Assembly: GCA_001771975.1 (NCBI GenBank)
Contig: MERE01000088.1
Coordinates: forward strand, 1 to 6,572
Length of the DNA stretch: 6,572 nucleotides
Source: Betaproteobacteria bacterium RIFCSPLOWO2_02_FULL_68_150
GTDB taxonomy: Bacteria; Pseudomonadota; Gammaproteobacteria; Burkholderiales; SG8-39
Direction: 5' to 3'
The position numbers and the translations under genes are program-made. Of this stretch, positions 1-5,749 are shown in pieces (the stretch's first letter is position 1; every line of letters begins with the position of its first letter). Under the pieces are notes generated by a model. That model was not told the origin of the DNA. It did no database searches and worked only from the letters and a program-made list of their open reading frames with translations.

Positions 1-624
1 ATCTCGATGTCGCTCGACGGTTTCGTGGCCGGTCCCAGCCAGAGCGTGGACAATCCGCTCGGGATTGGCGGCATGCGCCTGCACCAGTGGGCGTTTCCGC
101 TTACGGTCTGGCGAGCGATGCATGGCCTTCAAGGCGGAGAGGTGAACGAAAGCACCCCGGTTGTGGAAGAGTCGCTCGCCAACATCGGAGCCACCGTGAT
201 GGGGCGCAACATGTTCGGCGGCCACCCTGGACCGTGGAACCCCGGGAAGCCATGGAACGGTTGGTGGGGATCCAACCCGCCGTTCCACCACCCGGTTTTC
301 GTGCTCACGCATCACCCGCGCGAGCCGCTCGAGCTTGCAGGCGGAACGACCTTCACCTTCGTCACGGACGGCATCGAGGCGGCGATCGAGCAGGCGCGGC
401 GGGCCGCCGGCGAAACAGACGTGTCGCTCGCCGGTGGCGCCAATGCCGCCCGGCAGTATCTCGCGGCCGGACTCGTGGACGAGATGGAACTCAACCTCGT
501 GCCCACCCTCGTCGGCAGCGGAGAGCGGCTGTTTGAGGGGATCGGCGACGATCTGCGCGGGCTCGAGCTGGTACGCACCGTCGCCGCACCGAAGGTGACG
601 CACCTCAAGTTCGCAAGGCGTTGA
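1..624 (+). CDS. Dihydrofolate reductase-like (RibD C-terminal domain) protein, 5' end cut by window edge
   Basis: The product resembles the RibD_C/DHFR-like fold family, NAD(P)H-dependent reductases whose members are mostly of unknown substrate. The frame is open to the left edge (Ile-Ser precede the first ATG at 7). Relatives normally have several residues, forming the first beta strand, before the SLDGFVAG motif, so the true start is probably upstream and this is a partial gene. Counting from the ATG at 7, visible family motifs are MSLDGFVAGP (1-10), a GATVMGRNMFGG segment (61-72), FVLTHHPRE (98-106) and the LAGGANAARQYLAAGLVDE nucleotide-binding stretch (141-159), followed by ELNLVPTLVGSGERLFEG (161-178). 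It is cytosolic, with no signal peptide or membrane segment. It is not a canonical FolA, and assigning folate or riboflavin chemistry would be a guess. The next gene starts 39 bases downstream with no visible terminator between them. Confidence 0.85.
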   Translation: MSMSLDGFVAGPSQSVDNPLGIGGMRLHQWAFPLTVWRAMHGLQGGEVNESTPVVEESLANIGATVMGRNMFGGHPGPWNPGKPWNGWWGSNPPFHHPVFVLTHHPREPLELAGGTTFTFVTDGIEAAIEQARRAAGETDVSLAGGANAARQYLAAGLVDEMELNLVPTLVGSGERLFEGIGDDLRGLELVRTVAAPKVTHLKFARR

Positions 625-649
625 ACGGGATCGCCGCATTCCTTCATTC

Positions 650-655
650 GGAGGG
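650..655 (+). promoter_or_regulatory. Ribosome binding site of the CDGSH protein gene
   Basis: GGAGGG lies about eight or nine bases before the ATG at 664. It is the clearest Shine-Dalgarno sequence in the window and fixes the start of the iron-sulfur protein. The other downstream genes have weak or no such sites. Confidence 0.75.
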
Positions 656-663
656 CCGCCCAA

Positions 664-1293
664 ATGGAAAATCCACCCACGATCGAGTGCAAGCCGAACG
701 GCCCCTATCTCGTCAAGAACCTCCAGGTTCTCGGCAATTCGAAAGGCGAGCAGCTACCCTGCCAGCCGGTCATGGCGTTGTGCCGCTGCGGCGGCTCGGC
801 GAACAAGCCGTTTTGCGACGGCACGCACAAGAAAATCGGTTTCTCCGGAGCCAAGCTCGCCGATGGCAGCGCCGACCGGCGCGACAGCTACCGCGGCACA
901 AATATCACCATCCTCGACAACCGCGCGATCTGCGCGCATGCGGGTCGCTGCAGCGACGGCCTCGCCGCAGTCTTCAAGTACGGCAGCGAACCCTGGATCG
1001 ACCCGGACGCCGCCGCGGTCGAAGCGATCATCGAGACAATCAGGAAGTGTCCATCCGGCGCACTGAGTTATTCGCTGGACAACGTCGAGCCGCAGCCTCC
1101 GCAGCGCGAGCCGGCGATCACGGTCTCCAGGAACGGGCCGTACGAAGTTGCGGGCGCGCGCTTGAGCGGCGAATCGCAGGGCGAAGGCGCCTCGATCGAA
1201 CACTTCACCCTGTGCCGCTGCGGCGGCTCGAAGAACAAGCCGTTTTGCGACGGCACGCACGACAGCATCGGCTTCGGCGACGACAAGAACTGA
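664..1293 (+). CDS. Three-cluster iron-sulfur protein: CDGSH - Fer4_19 (YjdI-like) - CDGSH
   Basis: A 209-residue cytosolic protein with two CDGSH iron-sulfur domains flanking a YjdI-type Fer4_19 domain. The first CDGSH has ligands C40, C42, C51 and H55, and the second has C184, C186, C195 and H199. Both match C-x-C-x2-S-x3-P-x-C-D-G-x-H, the 3Cys-1His signature of redox-active, pH-sensitive 2Fe-2S clusters. The middle domain (about 76-138) has C90, C96 and C129 in the CAHAGRC and CPSGAL motifs typical of that family. A short NGPY motif precedes each CDGSH unit (12-15 and 157-160), so the outer domains look like a duplication. From the family one expects cluster binding and a role in electron or cluster transfer; the partner is unknown. 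The start is supported by a strong GGAGGG site. The aldo/keto reductase gene begins 26 bases later. The fold assignment is firm, the cell role is not. Confidence 0.92.
   Translation: MENPPTIECKPNGPYLVKNLQVLGNSKGEQLPCQPVMALCRCGGSANKPFCDGTHKKIGFSGAKLADGSADRRDSYRGTNITILDNRAICAHAGRCSDGLAAVFKYGSEPWIDPDAAAVEAIIETIRKCPSGALSYSLDNVEPQPPQREPAITVSRNGPYEVAGARLSGESQGEGASIEHFTLCRCGGSKNKPFCDGTHDSIGFGDDKN
781..828 (+). repeat. Direct repeat copy 1 (first CDGSH core)
   Basis: These 48 bases encode CRCGGS through CDGTH of the first CDGSH domain. They match 1213-1260 at 46 of 48 positions by direct comparison; the only difference is GC versus AA at the 19th-20th bases. Identity extends through third codon positions, including a TTT Phe codon that is unusual in a gene that otherwise prefers G/C endings. 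Confidence 0.9.
1213..1260 (+). repeat. Direct repeat copy 2 (second CDGSH core)
   Basis: Second copy of the repeat at 781-828, offset by 432 bases (144 codons, in frame). The sequence outside the 48 bases diverges quickly between copies, while protein-level similarity continues on both sides. Confidence 0.9.
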
Positions 1294-1319
1294 CGCCCAT
1301 GAACTGACGGGATTTCTGT

Positions 1320-2312
1320 ATGCAGCACATCCGTTTCGGCAGCACCGGTCTCAAGGTCTCGCGCCTGTGCCTCGGCACCATGACCTTCGGCCTGCAGTGC
1401 GACGAGAAGACCTCGCACGCGATCCTCGACGCCGCGGCCGAGGCCGGCATCACCTTCTTCGACACGGCCGACGTCTATCCGCTCGGCGGCAAGCTCGAAG
1501 ATGCCGGGCGCACCGAAGAGATCATCGGCAAATGGCTGCGCGGCAAGCGCGAAAAATTCATCGTCGCTACGAAATGCGGCGCCAGGATGGGGCCGGCGCC
1601 CTGGCAGCAGGGCACCTCGCGCAAGCACGTGCTCTCGGCGATCGACGCCTCGCTCAAACGCCTCGGCACCGATTACGTCGACCTCTACCAGGTGCATCTC
1701 GACGACGCCGAAACTCCGGTGGACGAGACGCTGGAAGCGTTCGACGCGGTGGTGAAAAGCGGCAAGGCGCGCTACGCAGGCGTCTCCAACTATCACGCCT
1801 ACCGCGTGGCGCGCGCGCTCGGCCGCGCCGAAGCACTCGACCTTGCCAAGCCCGTCTCGGTGCAGCCGCGCTACAACCTGCTGTTCCGCCAGATCGAGCG
1901 CGAGCTGCTGCCGCTGTGCGGCGAGGAGAACCTCGCCGTCATGCCCTACAACCCGCTCGCAGGAGGCCTCCTCACCGGCAAGCACCGCCGCGCCGCGCCG
2001 CCGCCTGCAGAAACGCGCTTCACCCTCGGCACCGCCGGCAAGATGTACTCGGACCGTTACTGGCAGGAGCGCGAATTCGACACCGTGGACGCATTCGTCG
2101 CGCTGGCGAAGGAACACGACATCGCGCCCGCCACGCTCGCCATCGCGTGGGTGCTCGCCCATCCTGCGATCAGCACCCCGATCGTGGGTGCCAGCCGGCC
2201 CGAGCAGCTCGCCGCCGGCGTCGCCGCGCTCGAGTGCAAGCTCGATGCGAAGCTCAAGGAACGGCTCGACCAGCTCACCCACGAATACCGCATGGGCGAC
2301 GCCGCGCGCTGA
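1320..2312 (+). CDS. Aldo/keto reductase
   Basis: A 330-residue NAD(P)H-dependent oxidoreductase of the aldo/keto reductase superfamily, which reduces aldehydes or ketones in the cytosol. The TIM-barrel motifs run in order: N-terminal FGSTGLKVSRLCLGTMTFG (6-24), then the tetrad D48 and Y53 (FFDTADVY), K85 (VATKCG) and H126 (LYQVHLDD), GVSNY (154-158), Q182 (VQPRYN), MPYNPLAGGLLTGK (208-221) and the cofactor-phosphate motif TPIVGASRPEQL (286-297). The last motif suggests NADPH preference. Length is normal. Between Y53 and the EEIIG helix it has a slightly longer PLGGKLEDAGR loop than the common family form. The start matches the family N-terminus. Its ribosome site is weak (GGGA, seven bases upstream), and a two-codon ORF lies just before it. 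The substrate cannot be deduced. The preceding gene ends 26 bases upstream, so cotranscription is plausible. Confidence 0.95.
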   Translation: MQHIRFGSTGLKVSRLCLGTMTFGLQCDEKTSHAILDAAAEAGITFFDTADVYPLGGKLEDAGRTEEIIGKWLRGKREKFIVATKCGARMGPAPWQQGTSRKHVLSAIDASLKRLGTDYVDLYQVHLDDAETPVDETLEAFDAVVKSGKARYAGVSNYHAYRVARALGRAEALDLAKPVSVQPRYNLLFRQIERELLPLCGEENLAVMPYNPLAGGLLTGKHRRAAPPPAETRFTLGTAGKMYSDRYWQEREFDTVDAFVALAKEHDIAPATLAIAWVLAHPAISTPIVGASRPEQLAAGVAALECKLDAKLKERLDQLTHEYRMGDAAR

Positions 2313-2331
2313 CGCGGGCGCTTTTTGCGCC
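2304..2331 (+). terminator. Weak terminator-like hairpin with T run after the aldo/keto reductase
   Basis: A GCGC/GCGC stem (2306-2309 with 2318-2321) is followed by five T's (2322-2326). A competing perfect 5-bp inverted repeat, GGCGC and GCGCC (2317-2321 and 2327-2331), puts the T run in its loop instead. Both stems are short, so termination is uncertain. The element overlaps the end of the aldo/keto reductase gene and the -35 region of the next promoter. Confidence 0.22.
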
Positions 2332-2353
2332 GATGCGGGGCGGGTGCTACCCT
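2325..2353 (+). promoter_or_regulatory. Candidate sigma70 promoter for the ATP-grasp/transglutaminase module
   Basis: TTGCGC (2325-2330) and TACCCT (2348-2353) are separated by exactly 17 bases. The -10 is preceded by TG plus one base (2345-2347), which makes it an extended -10 element. Each hexamer matches the consensus at only three positions, but these include TTG of the -35 and TA...T of the -10. Transcription would start near 2360, a few bases before the ATG at 2364, leaving no room for a Shine-Dalgarno site; none is seen. The arrangement suggests a leaderless or near-leaderless message. It is inferred from sequence only. Confidence 0.45.
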
Positions 2354-2363
2354 GCCGCGCGCC

Positions 2364-4841
2364 ATGCCCAGGGAACTGCTCGCCGACTATCCGCAGGCCA
2401 ACGGGCGCCACGATGAGCTGTTCGCGGCGCCGCTGGAAGCGCGCGCGCACTGGAAGCCGATGCTCGACCAGCTCGCCGCCGAGCCCGCCGAGCGCATGCG
2501 CGAGCGGCTGCAGTCGGTGCAGCGCCAGATGCGCGAGAACGGCGTCACCTACAACATGTACGCCGATCCGCAGGGCGCCGACCGTCCCTGGGAACTCGAC
2601 GTGCTGCCGCTCATCCTGCCGCAGGAGGAATGGAGCGCCATCGAGGCGGCGGTCGTGCAGCGCGCGACGCTGCTCAACGCCACCCTGCTCGACATCTACG
2701 GCGAGCAGCGGCTGCTGAGGGAAGGCCTGCTGCCGCCGGCGCTGGTGCACGGACACGCGGGCTTTCTGCGCCCCTGCCACGGCATAAAACCGCCGGGCGG
2801 CACGATGCTGCACCTTTACGCTGCCGATCTCGCGCGCTCGCCCGACGGGCGCTGGTGGGTGATCGACGACCGCACCCAGGCGCCCTCGGGGGCCGGCTAC
2901 GCGCTCGAGAACCGGATCGTCATCTCGCGCGCGTTTCCGGAGCTGTACCGCGATCTCAAGGTGCAGCACCTCGCGAGCTTTTTCGCCACGCTGCGCTACA
3001 GCCTCGCGCACTGGGCGCCGCAGGACGGCGGCGCGCCGTTCATCGTGCTGCTGACGCCGGGGCCGCTGAACGAGACCTACTTCGAGCACACCTATCTGGC
3101 GCGTTACCTCGGCCTGCCGCTCGTCGAAGGGAGCGACCTCACCGTGCGCGAGGGCTGCGTGTGGCTGAAAACGCTCACCGGATTGAAGCGCGTGCACGCC
3201 CTGCTGCGGCGGCTGGACGACGATTACTGCGATCCGCTGGAGCTGCGCAGCGATTCGGCGCTCGGCGTCCCGGGCCTGGTGGACGCGATGCGCCGCGGCA
3301 ACGTGCTGGTGGCGAACGCGCTCGGCGCGAACCTGCTCGAATCGAGCACCCTGCTCGGGTTTCTGCCGCGGCTGTGCGAGCGGCTTCTCGGCGAAGCGCT
3401 GCGCATGCCTTCGGTGGCGACCTGGTGGTGCGGCGAGCCGGCGGCGCTCCAATCCGTGATCGCCAACCTCGAGCGCCTCGTGGTCAAGGCGGCGTTTCCG
3501 CAGCTGCGGGTCGAGCCGATGTTCGGCGAGGACCTCGACCAGCGCGGCAGCAAGCGCGTCATCGCCATGCTGCGCGCGCGGCCGAACGATTACGTGGCGC
3601 AGGAAATCGTGCAGCTGTCGCAGGCGCCGGTCTGGGACCGCTCGCACCACCGGCGGCTGCTCGCGCGCGCGATCGGGCTGCGCGTCTATGCCTGCGCCAG
3701 CCCGAACGGCTACGTCGTGATGCCCGGAGGCCTGACGCGGGTGGCGAGCGCGGCCGACGCGCGCGTGATCTCGATGCAGCGCGGCGGAAGCAGCAAGGAC
3801 ACGTGGGTGATCGCCTCGGGGCCGGTCAGCACCTTCAGCCTGCTGCGGCGCGCGGTCGGGCCGGGCGAGCTGGTGCGCTCCGGCACCAACCTGTCGAGCC
3901 GCGTCGTGGAGAACCTGTTCTGGTTCGGCCGCTACAGCGAGCGCTGCGACGCCACCGCGCGGCTGCTGCGCCTCGCGCTGGGCCGGCTGCTGGACGATAT
4001 CCCCGGCGACGAAGAGCGCGAGCGGCCGATGATCCTGGAGCTGCTGCGCGGCGCCGGGATCCTGCCCAAAGGCGAGCGCGACCCGGACGATGCCGAGCTG
4101 GCGCGCACGCTGCGGGCCGCGGTGGCGGACGAAACCCGTCCCGGGCTCGCCGGCGGATTGCGCGAGCTGGCGCGCGTCGCCTCGCCTCTCAGGGAACGGC
4201 TGTCGTTCGACAACTGGCGCACCCTCAACCGCATGACGCGCGGCCTTGCGCTGCACCGCAGCCGCTCGCTTGCGCTCGCCGATGTGCTGGCCGAGCTCGA
4301 CAATACGATCGCCTCGTTCACGACGCTGTCCGGCTACGCGCTCGATGGCATGACGCGCGACCCGGGATGGCGTTTCCTTTCCATCGGCCGGCGCATCGAA
4401 CGGCTGCAGACGCTTTGCACGACGCTGCAGCAGGCGCTCTCCGGTCCGGCCGATGCGGAGCTGTCGTGGCTGCTGCGCCTCGCCGATTCGATCATCACCT
4501 ATCGCGCGCGCTACATGGCGAGCCCGGAATGGCTGCCGGTGCTCGATCTGCTGGTGTGCGACGAGGCGAACCCGCGCTCGATCGCCTTCCAGGTGCTCGG
4601 GCTGCAGGATTTCACCGGCCGGCTGATCGAGCTGTTCGGCGACTTCGGCGCCGAGCGCTTCGAATCTTCGGTGGCGGCATTGCAGGGCATCGATCCGGCC
4701 GTGGATCTGCATCCAGGCAGGGGACGCCTGTCGGCCATGCTGCAGGATTGGCACGATGCCTCTTCGCGCCTTGCCGAGCAGGTCGGGCTGCGCTTTTTCA
4801 GCCACGTCGGCGAGCGGAGCCGCCAGACCTTCGCCAGCTGA
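2364..4841 (+). CDS. Circularly permuted ATP-grasp fused to alpha-E domain
   Basis: An 825-residue cytosolic two-domain protein. Residues about 1-490 form a circularly permuted type 2 ATP-grasp with PWELD and GFLRPCHG early on, HLYAADLARSPDGRWW from H150, RTQAPSGAGYALENR (170-184), TPGPLNETYFEH (231-242), DLDQRGSK from D390 and DYVAQE (409-414). ATP-grasp enzymes typically ligate a carboxylate to an amine or thiol through an acyl phosphate, so an amide or peptide ligase is the family-based expectation. Residues about 510 to the end are a helical alpha-E domain with its conserved ER motif (GRYSER, 522-527) and a second ER at 679-680. The domains occur as separate genes elsewhere. I chose the ATG at 2364: a TTG at 2325 would add 13 residues but lies in the -35 element, and homologous sequence begins near LLADYP. 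It is coupled to the transglutaminase-like gene by a 1-base TGATG overlap. Substrate and product are unknown. Confidence 0.92.
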   Translation: MPRELLADYPQANGRHDELFAAPLEARAHWKPMLDQLAAEPAERMRERLQSVQRQMRENGVTYNMYADPQGADRPWELDVLPLILPQEEWSAIEAAVVQRATLLNATLLDIYGEQRLLREGLLPPALVHGHAGFLRPCHGIKPPGGTMLHLYAADLARSPDGRWWVIDDRTQAPSGAGYALENRIVISRAFPELYRDLKVQHLASFFATLRYSLAHWAPQDGGAPFIVLLTPGPLNETYFEHTYLARYLGLPLVEGSDLTVREGCVWLKTLTGLKRVHALLRRLDDDYCDPLELRSDSALGVPGLVDAMRRGNVLVANALGANLLESSTLLGFLPRLCERLLGEALRMPSVATWWCGEPAALQSVIANLERLVVKAAFPQLRVEPMFGEDLDQRGSKRVIAMLRARPNDYVAQEIVQLSQAPVWDRSHHRRLLARAIGLRVYACASPNGYVVMPGGLTRVASAADARVISMQRGGSSKDTWVIASGPVSTFSLLRRAVGPGELVRSGTNLSSRVVENLFWFGRYSERCDATARLLRLALGRLLDDIPGDEERERPMILELLRGAGILPKGERDPDDAELARTLRAAVADETRPGLAGGLRELARVASPLRERLSFDNWRTLNRMTRGLALHRSRSLALADVLAELDNTIASFTTLSGYALDGMTRDPGWRFLSIGRRIERLQTLCTTLQQALSGPADAELSWLLRLADSIITYRARYMASPEWLPVLDLLVCDEANPRSIAFQVLGLQDFTGRLIELFGDFGAERFESSVAALQGIDPAVDLHPGRGRLSAMLQDWHDASSRLAEQVGLRFFSHVGERSRQTFAS

Positions 4842-5749
4842 TGCGGCTCAACGTACTCCACGAGACGCGTTACCGTTACTCGAGCCCGGTGGTGCTGTCG
4901 CAGCAGCTGCTGCACCTGACGCCGCGCACGCTGCCGTGGCAGGCGTGCCGCACGCACCGCATCACCGTAGCGCCGCAGGCGGGAGAGTTCGACTGGCATC
5001 AGGACTACTACGGCAACCCGATCGTGCGCGCCCTGCTTGCCGCGCCGCATGAAGCGCTGCTGGTTCGCGCCGAGTCGGAGGTCGAGGTCGCGCCGCGCGA
5101 GCAGGCGGCGCTCGCCGCGCCGCAGATTCCGTGGGAGACGCTGCGCGAGCGGCTGCACGCGCTCGATGCGCCGCCGCTCGAGCCGGCGGATTTCCTCTAC
5201 GAATCGCCGCATGTGGAAACCTGGCACGAGCTTGCCGACTACGCGGCAAAGAGCTTTCGCCAGGGACACGGCGCGCTCGAGGCCGCGCGCGACCTCGCGC
5301 GGCGCATCCACAAGGACTACGCCTTCGATCGCAAAGCGACCAGCGTCGCGACGCCGCTGCGGCAGGTGGTGAGGCAGAGGCGCGGCGTGTGCCAGGATTT
5401 CGCCCATCTGATGATCGGCTGCCTGCGCTCGCTCGGGCTCCCCGGGCGCTACGTGAGCGGATACATCCTCACCGATCCGCCGCCCGGCCGGCCAAGGCTC
5501 GTAGGCGCCGACGCCTCGCACGCCTGGGTATCGGTGTACTGCGGCGAAGAGGCAGGCTGGGTCGACATCGACCCCACCAACGACTGTCTGGTCGACGACG
5601 AGCACGTCACGCTCGGCTGGGGGCGCGACTTCGGCGACGTGACGCCGATGCGCGGCGTGATCCTCGGCGGCGGCGAGCAGGAGCTGGAGGTGCGGGTCAC
5701 GGTCACGCCGATGAGCGGGGCCCCGTTAGAATCGATGCACGATGGCTGA
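4841..5749 (+). CDS. Transglutaminase-like cysteine protease/amidase (bacterial transglutaminase N-terminal plus catalytic core)
   Basis: A 302-residue protein of the bacterial transglutaminase-like family. Residues about 1-85 match the N-terminal beta domain (RYRYSSPVVLSQQLLHLTPR at 10-29, then DYYGNP at 55-60). The papain-like core has the triad C184 (RGVCQDFAH), H227 (DASHAWV) and D244 (WVDIDPTND), all intact. Family members may hydrolyse or transfer peptide or isopeptide amide bonds; this subgroup's substrate is not known. There is no signal peptide or membrane helix, so it should act in the cytosol beside the ATP-grasp protein. The ATG overlaps the upstream TGA by one base, and no good Shine-Dalgarno lies at normal distance, so translation probably depends on reinitiation. 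This frame stays open far upstream, but the family N-terminus fixes the start. Its last 8 bases overlap the next gene. Confidence 0.94.
   Translation: MRLNVLHETRYRYSSPVVLSQQLLHLTPRTLPWQACRTHRITVAPQAGEFDWHQDYYGNPIVRALLAAPHEALLVRAESEVEVAPREQAALAAPQIPWETLRERLHALDAPPLEPADFLYESPHVETWHELADYAAKSFRQGHGALEAARDLARRIHKDYAFDRKATSVATPLRQVVRQRRGVCQDFAHLMIGCLRSLGLPGRYVSGYILTDPPPGRPRLVGADASHAWVSVYCGEEAGWVDIDPTNDCLVDDEHVTLGWGRDFGDVTPMRGVILGGGEQELEVRVTVTPMSGAPLESMHDG
5727..5732 (+). promoter_or_regulatory. Candidate -10 element for the MetY gene
   Basis: TAGAAT matches the sigma70 -10 consensus at five of six bases and stands out in this GC-rich sequence. It lies inside the 3' end of the transglutaminase-like gene, nine bases before the ATG at 5742. 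Transcription would start at about 5739-5742, giving a leaderless or near-leaderless message. I see no convincing -35 hexamer at 16-18 bases upstream, and no Shine-Dalgarno sequence precedes this ATG. Confidence 0.5.

Noticed and set aside
2325..2363. TTG start giving the ATP-grasp protein 13 more residues
   Set aside because: The TTG is part of the candidate -35 hexamer, the added residues have no family match, and the ATG at 2364 sits right before the conserved N-terminal sequence.
1068..4805. Unbroken 1245-codon reading frame on the minus strand
   Set aside because: It lies antisense to three confidently assigned genes. Its translation is rich in Arg, Ala, His, Gln and Gly with no recognisable domain, which is what a complementary frame of strongly G/C-ending codons produces. 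Stops are simply rare there.
4511..5605. A 364-codon minus-strand frame opposite the ATP-grasp and transglutaminase-like genes
   Set aside because: Antisense shadow with Arg/Val-rich, domain-free translation; the opposite strand carries complete catalytic motifs.
5695..5706. Tandem GGTCAC GGTCAC as a possible operator or -35 region
   Set aside because: It encodes part of a Val-Thr-Val-Thr beta strand in the transglutaminase-like protein, is only two units long, and does not resemble a -35 hexamer.
2630..5749. A 1039-codon plus-strand frame that would extend the transglutaminase-like protein far upstream
   Set aside because: The stretch before 4841 is an out-of-frame shadow of the ATP-grasp/alpha-E gene, with Arg/Ala-rich sequence and no domain. 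The real protein begins with the family N-terminus at the ATG at 4841.
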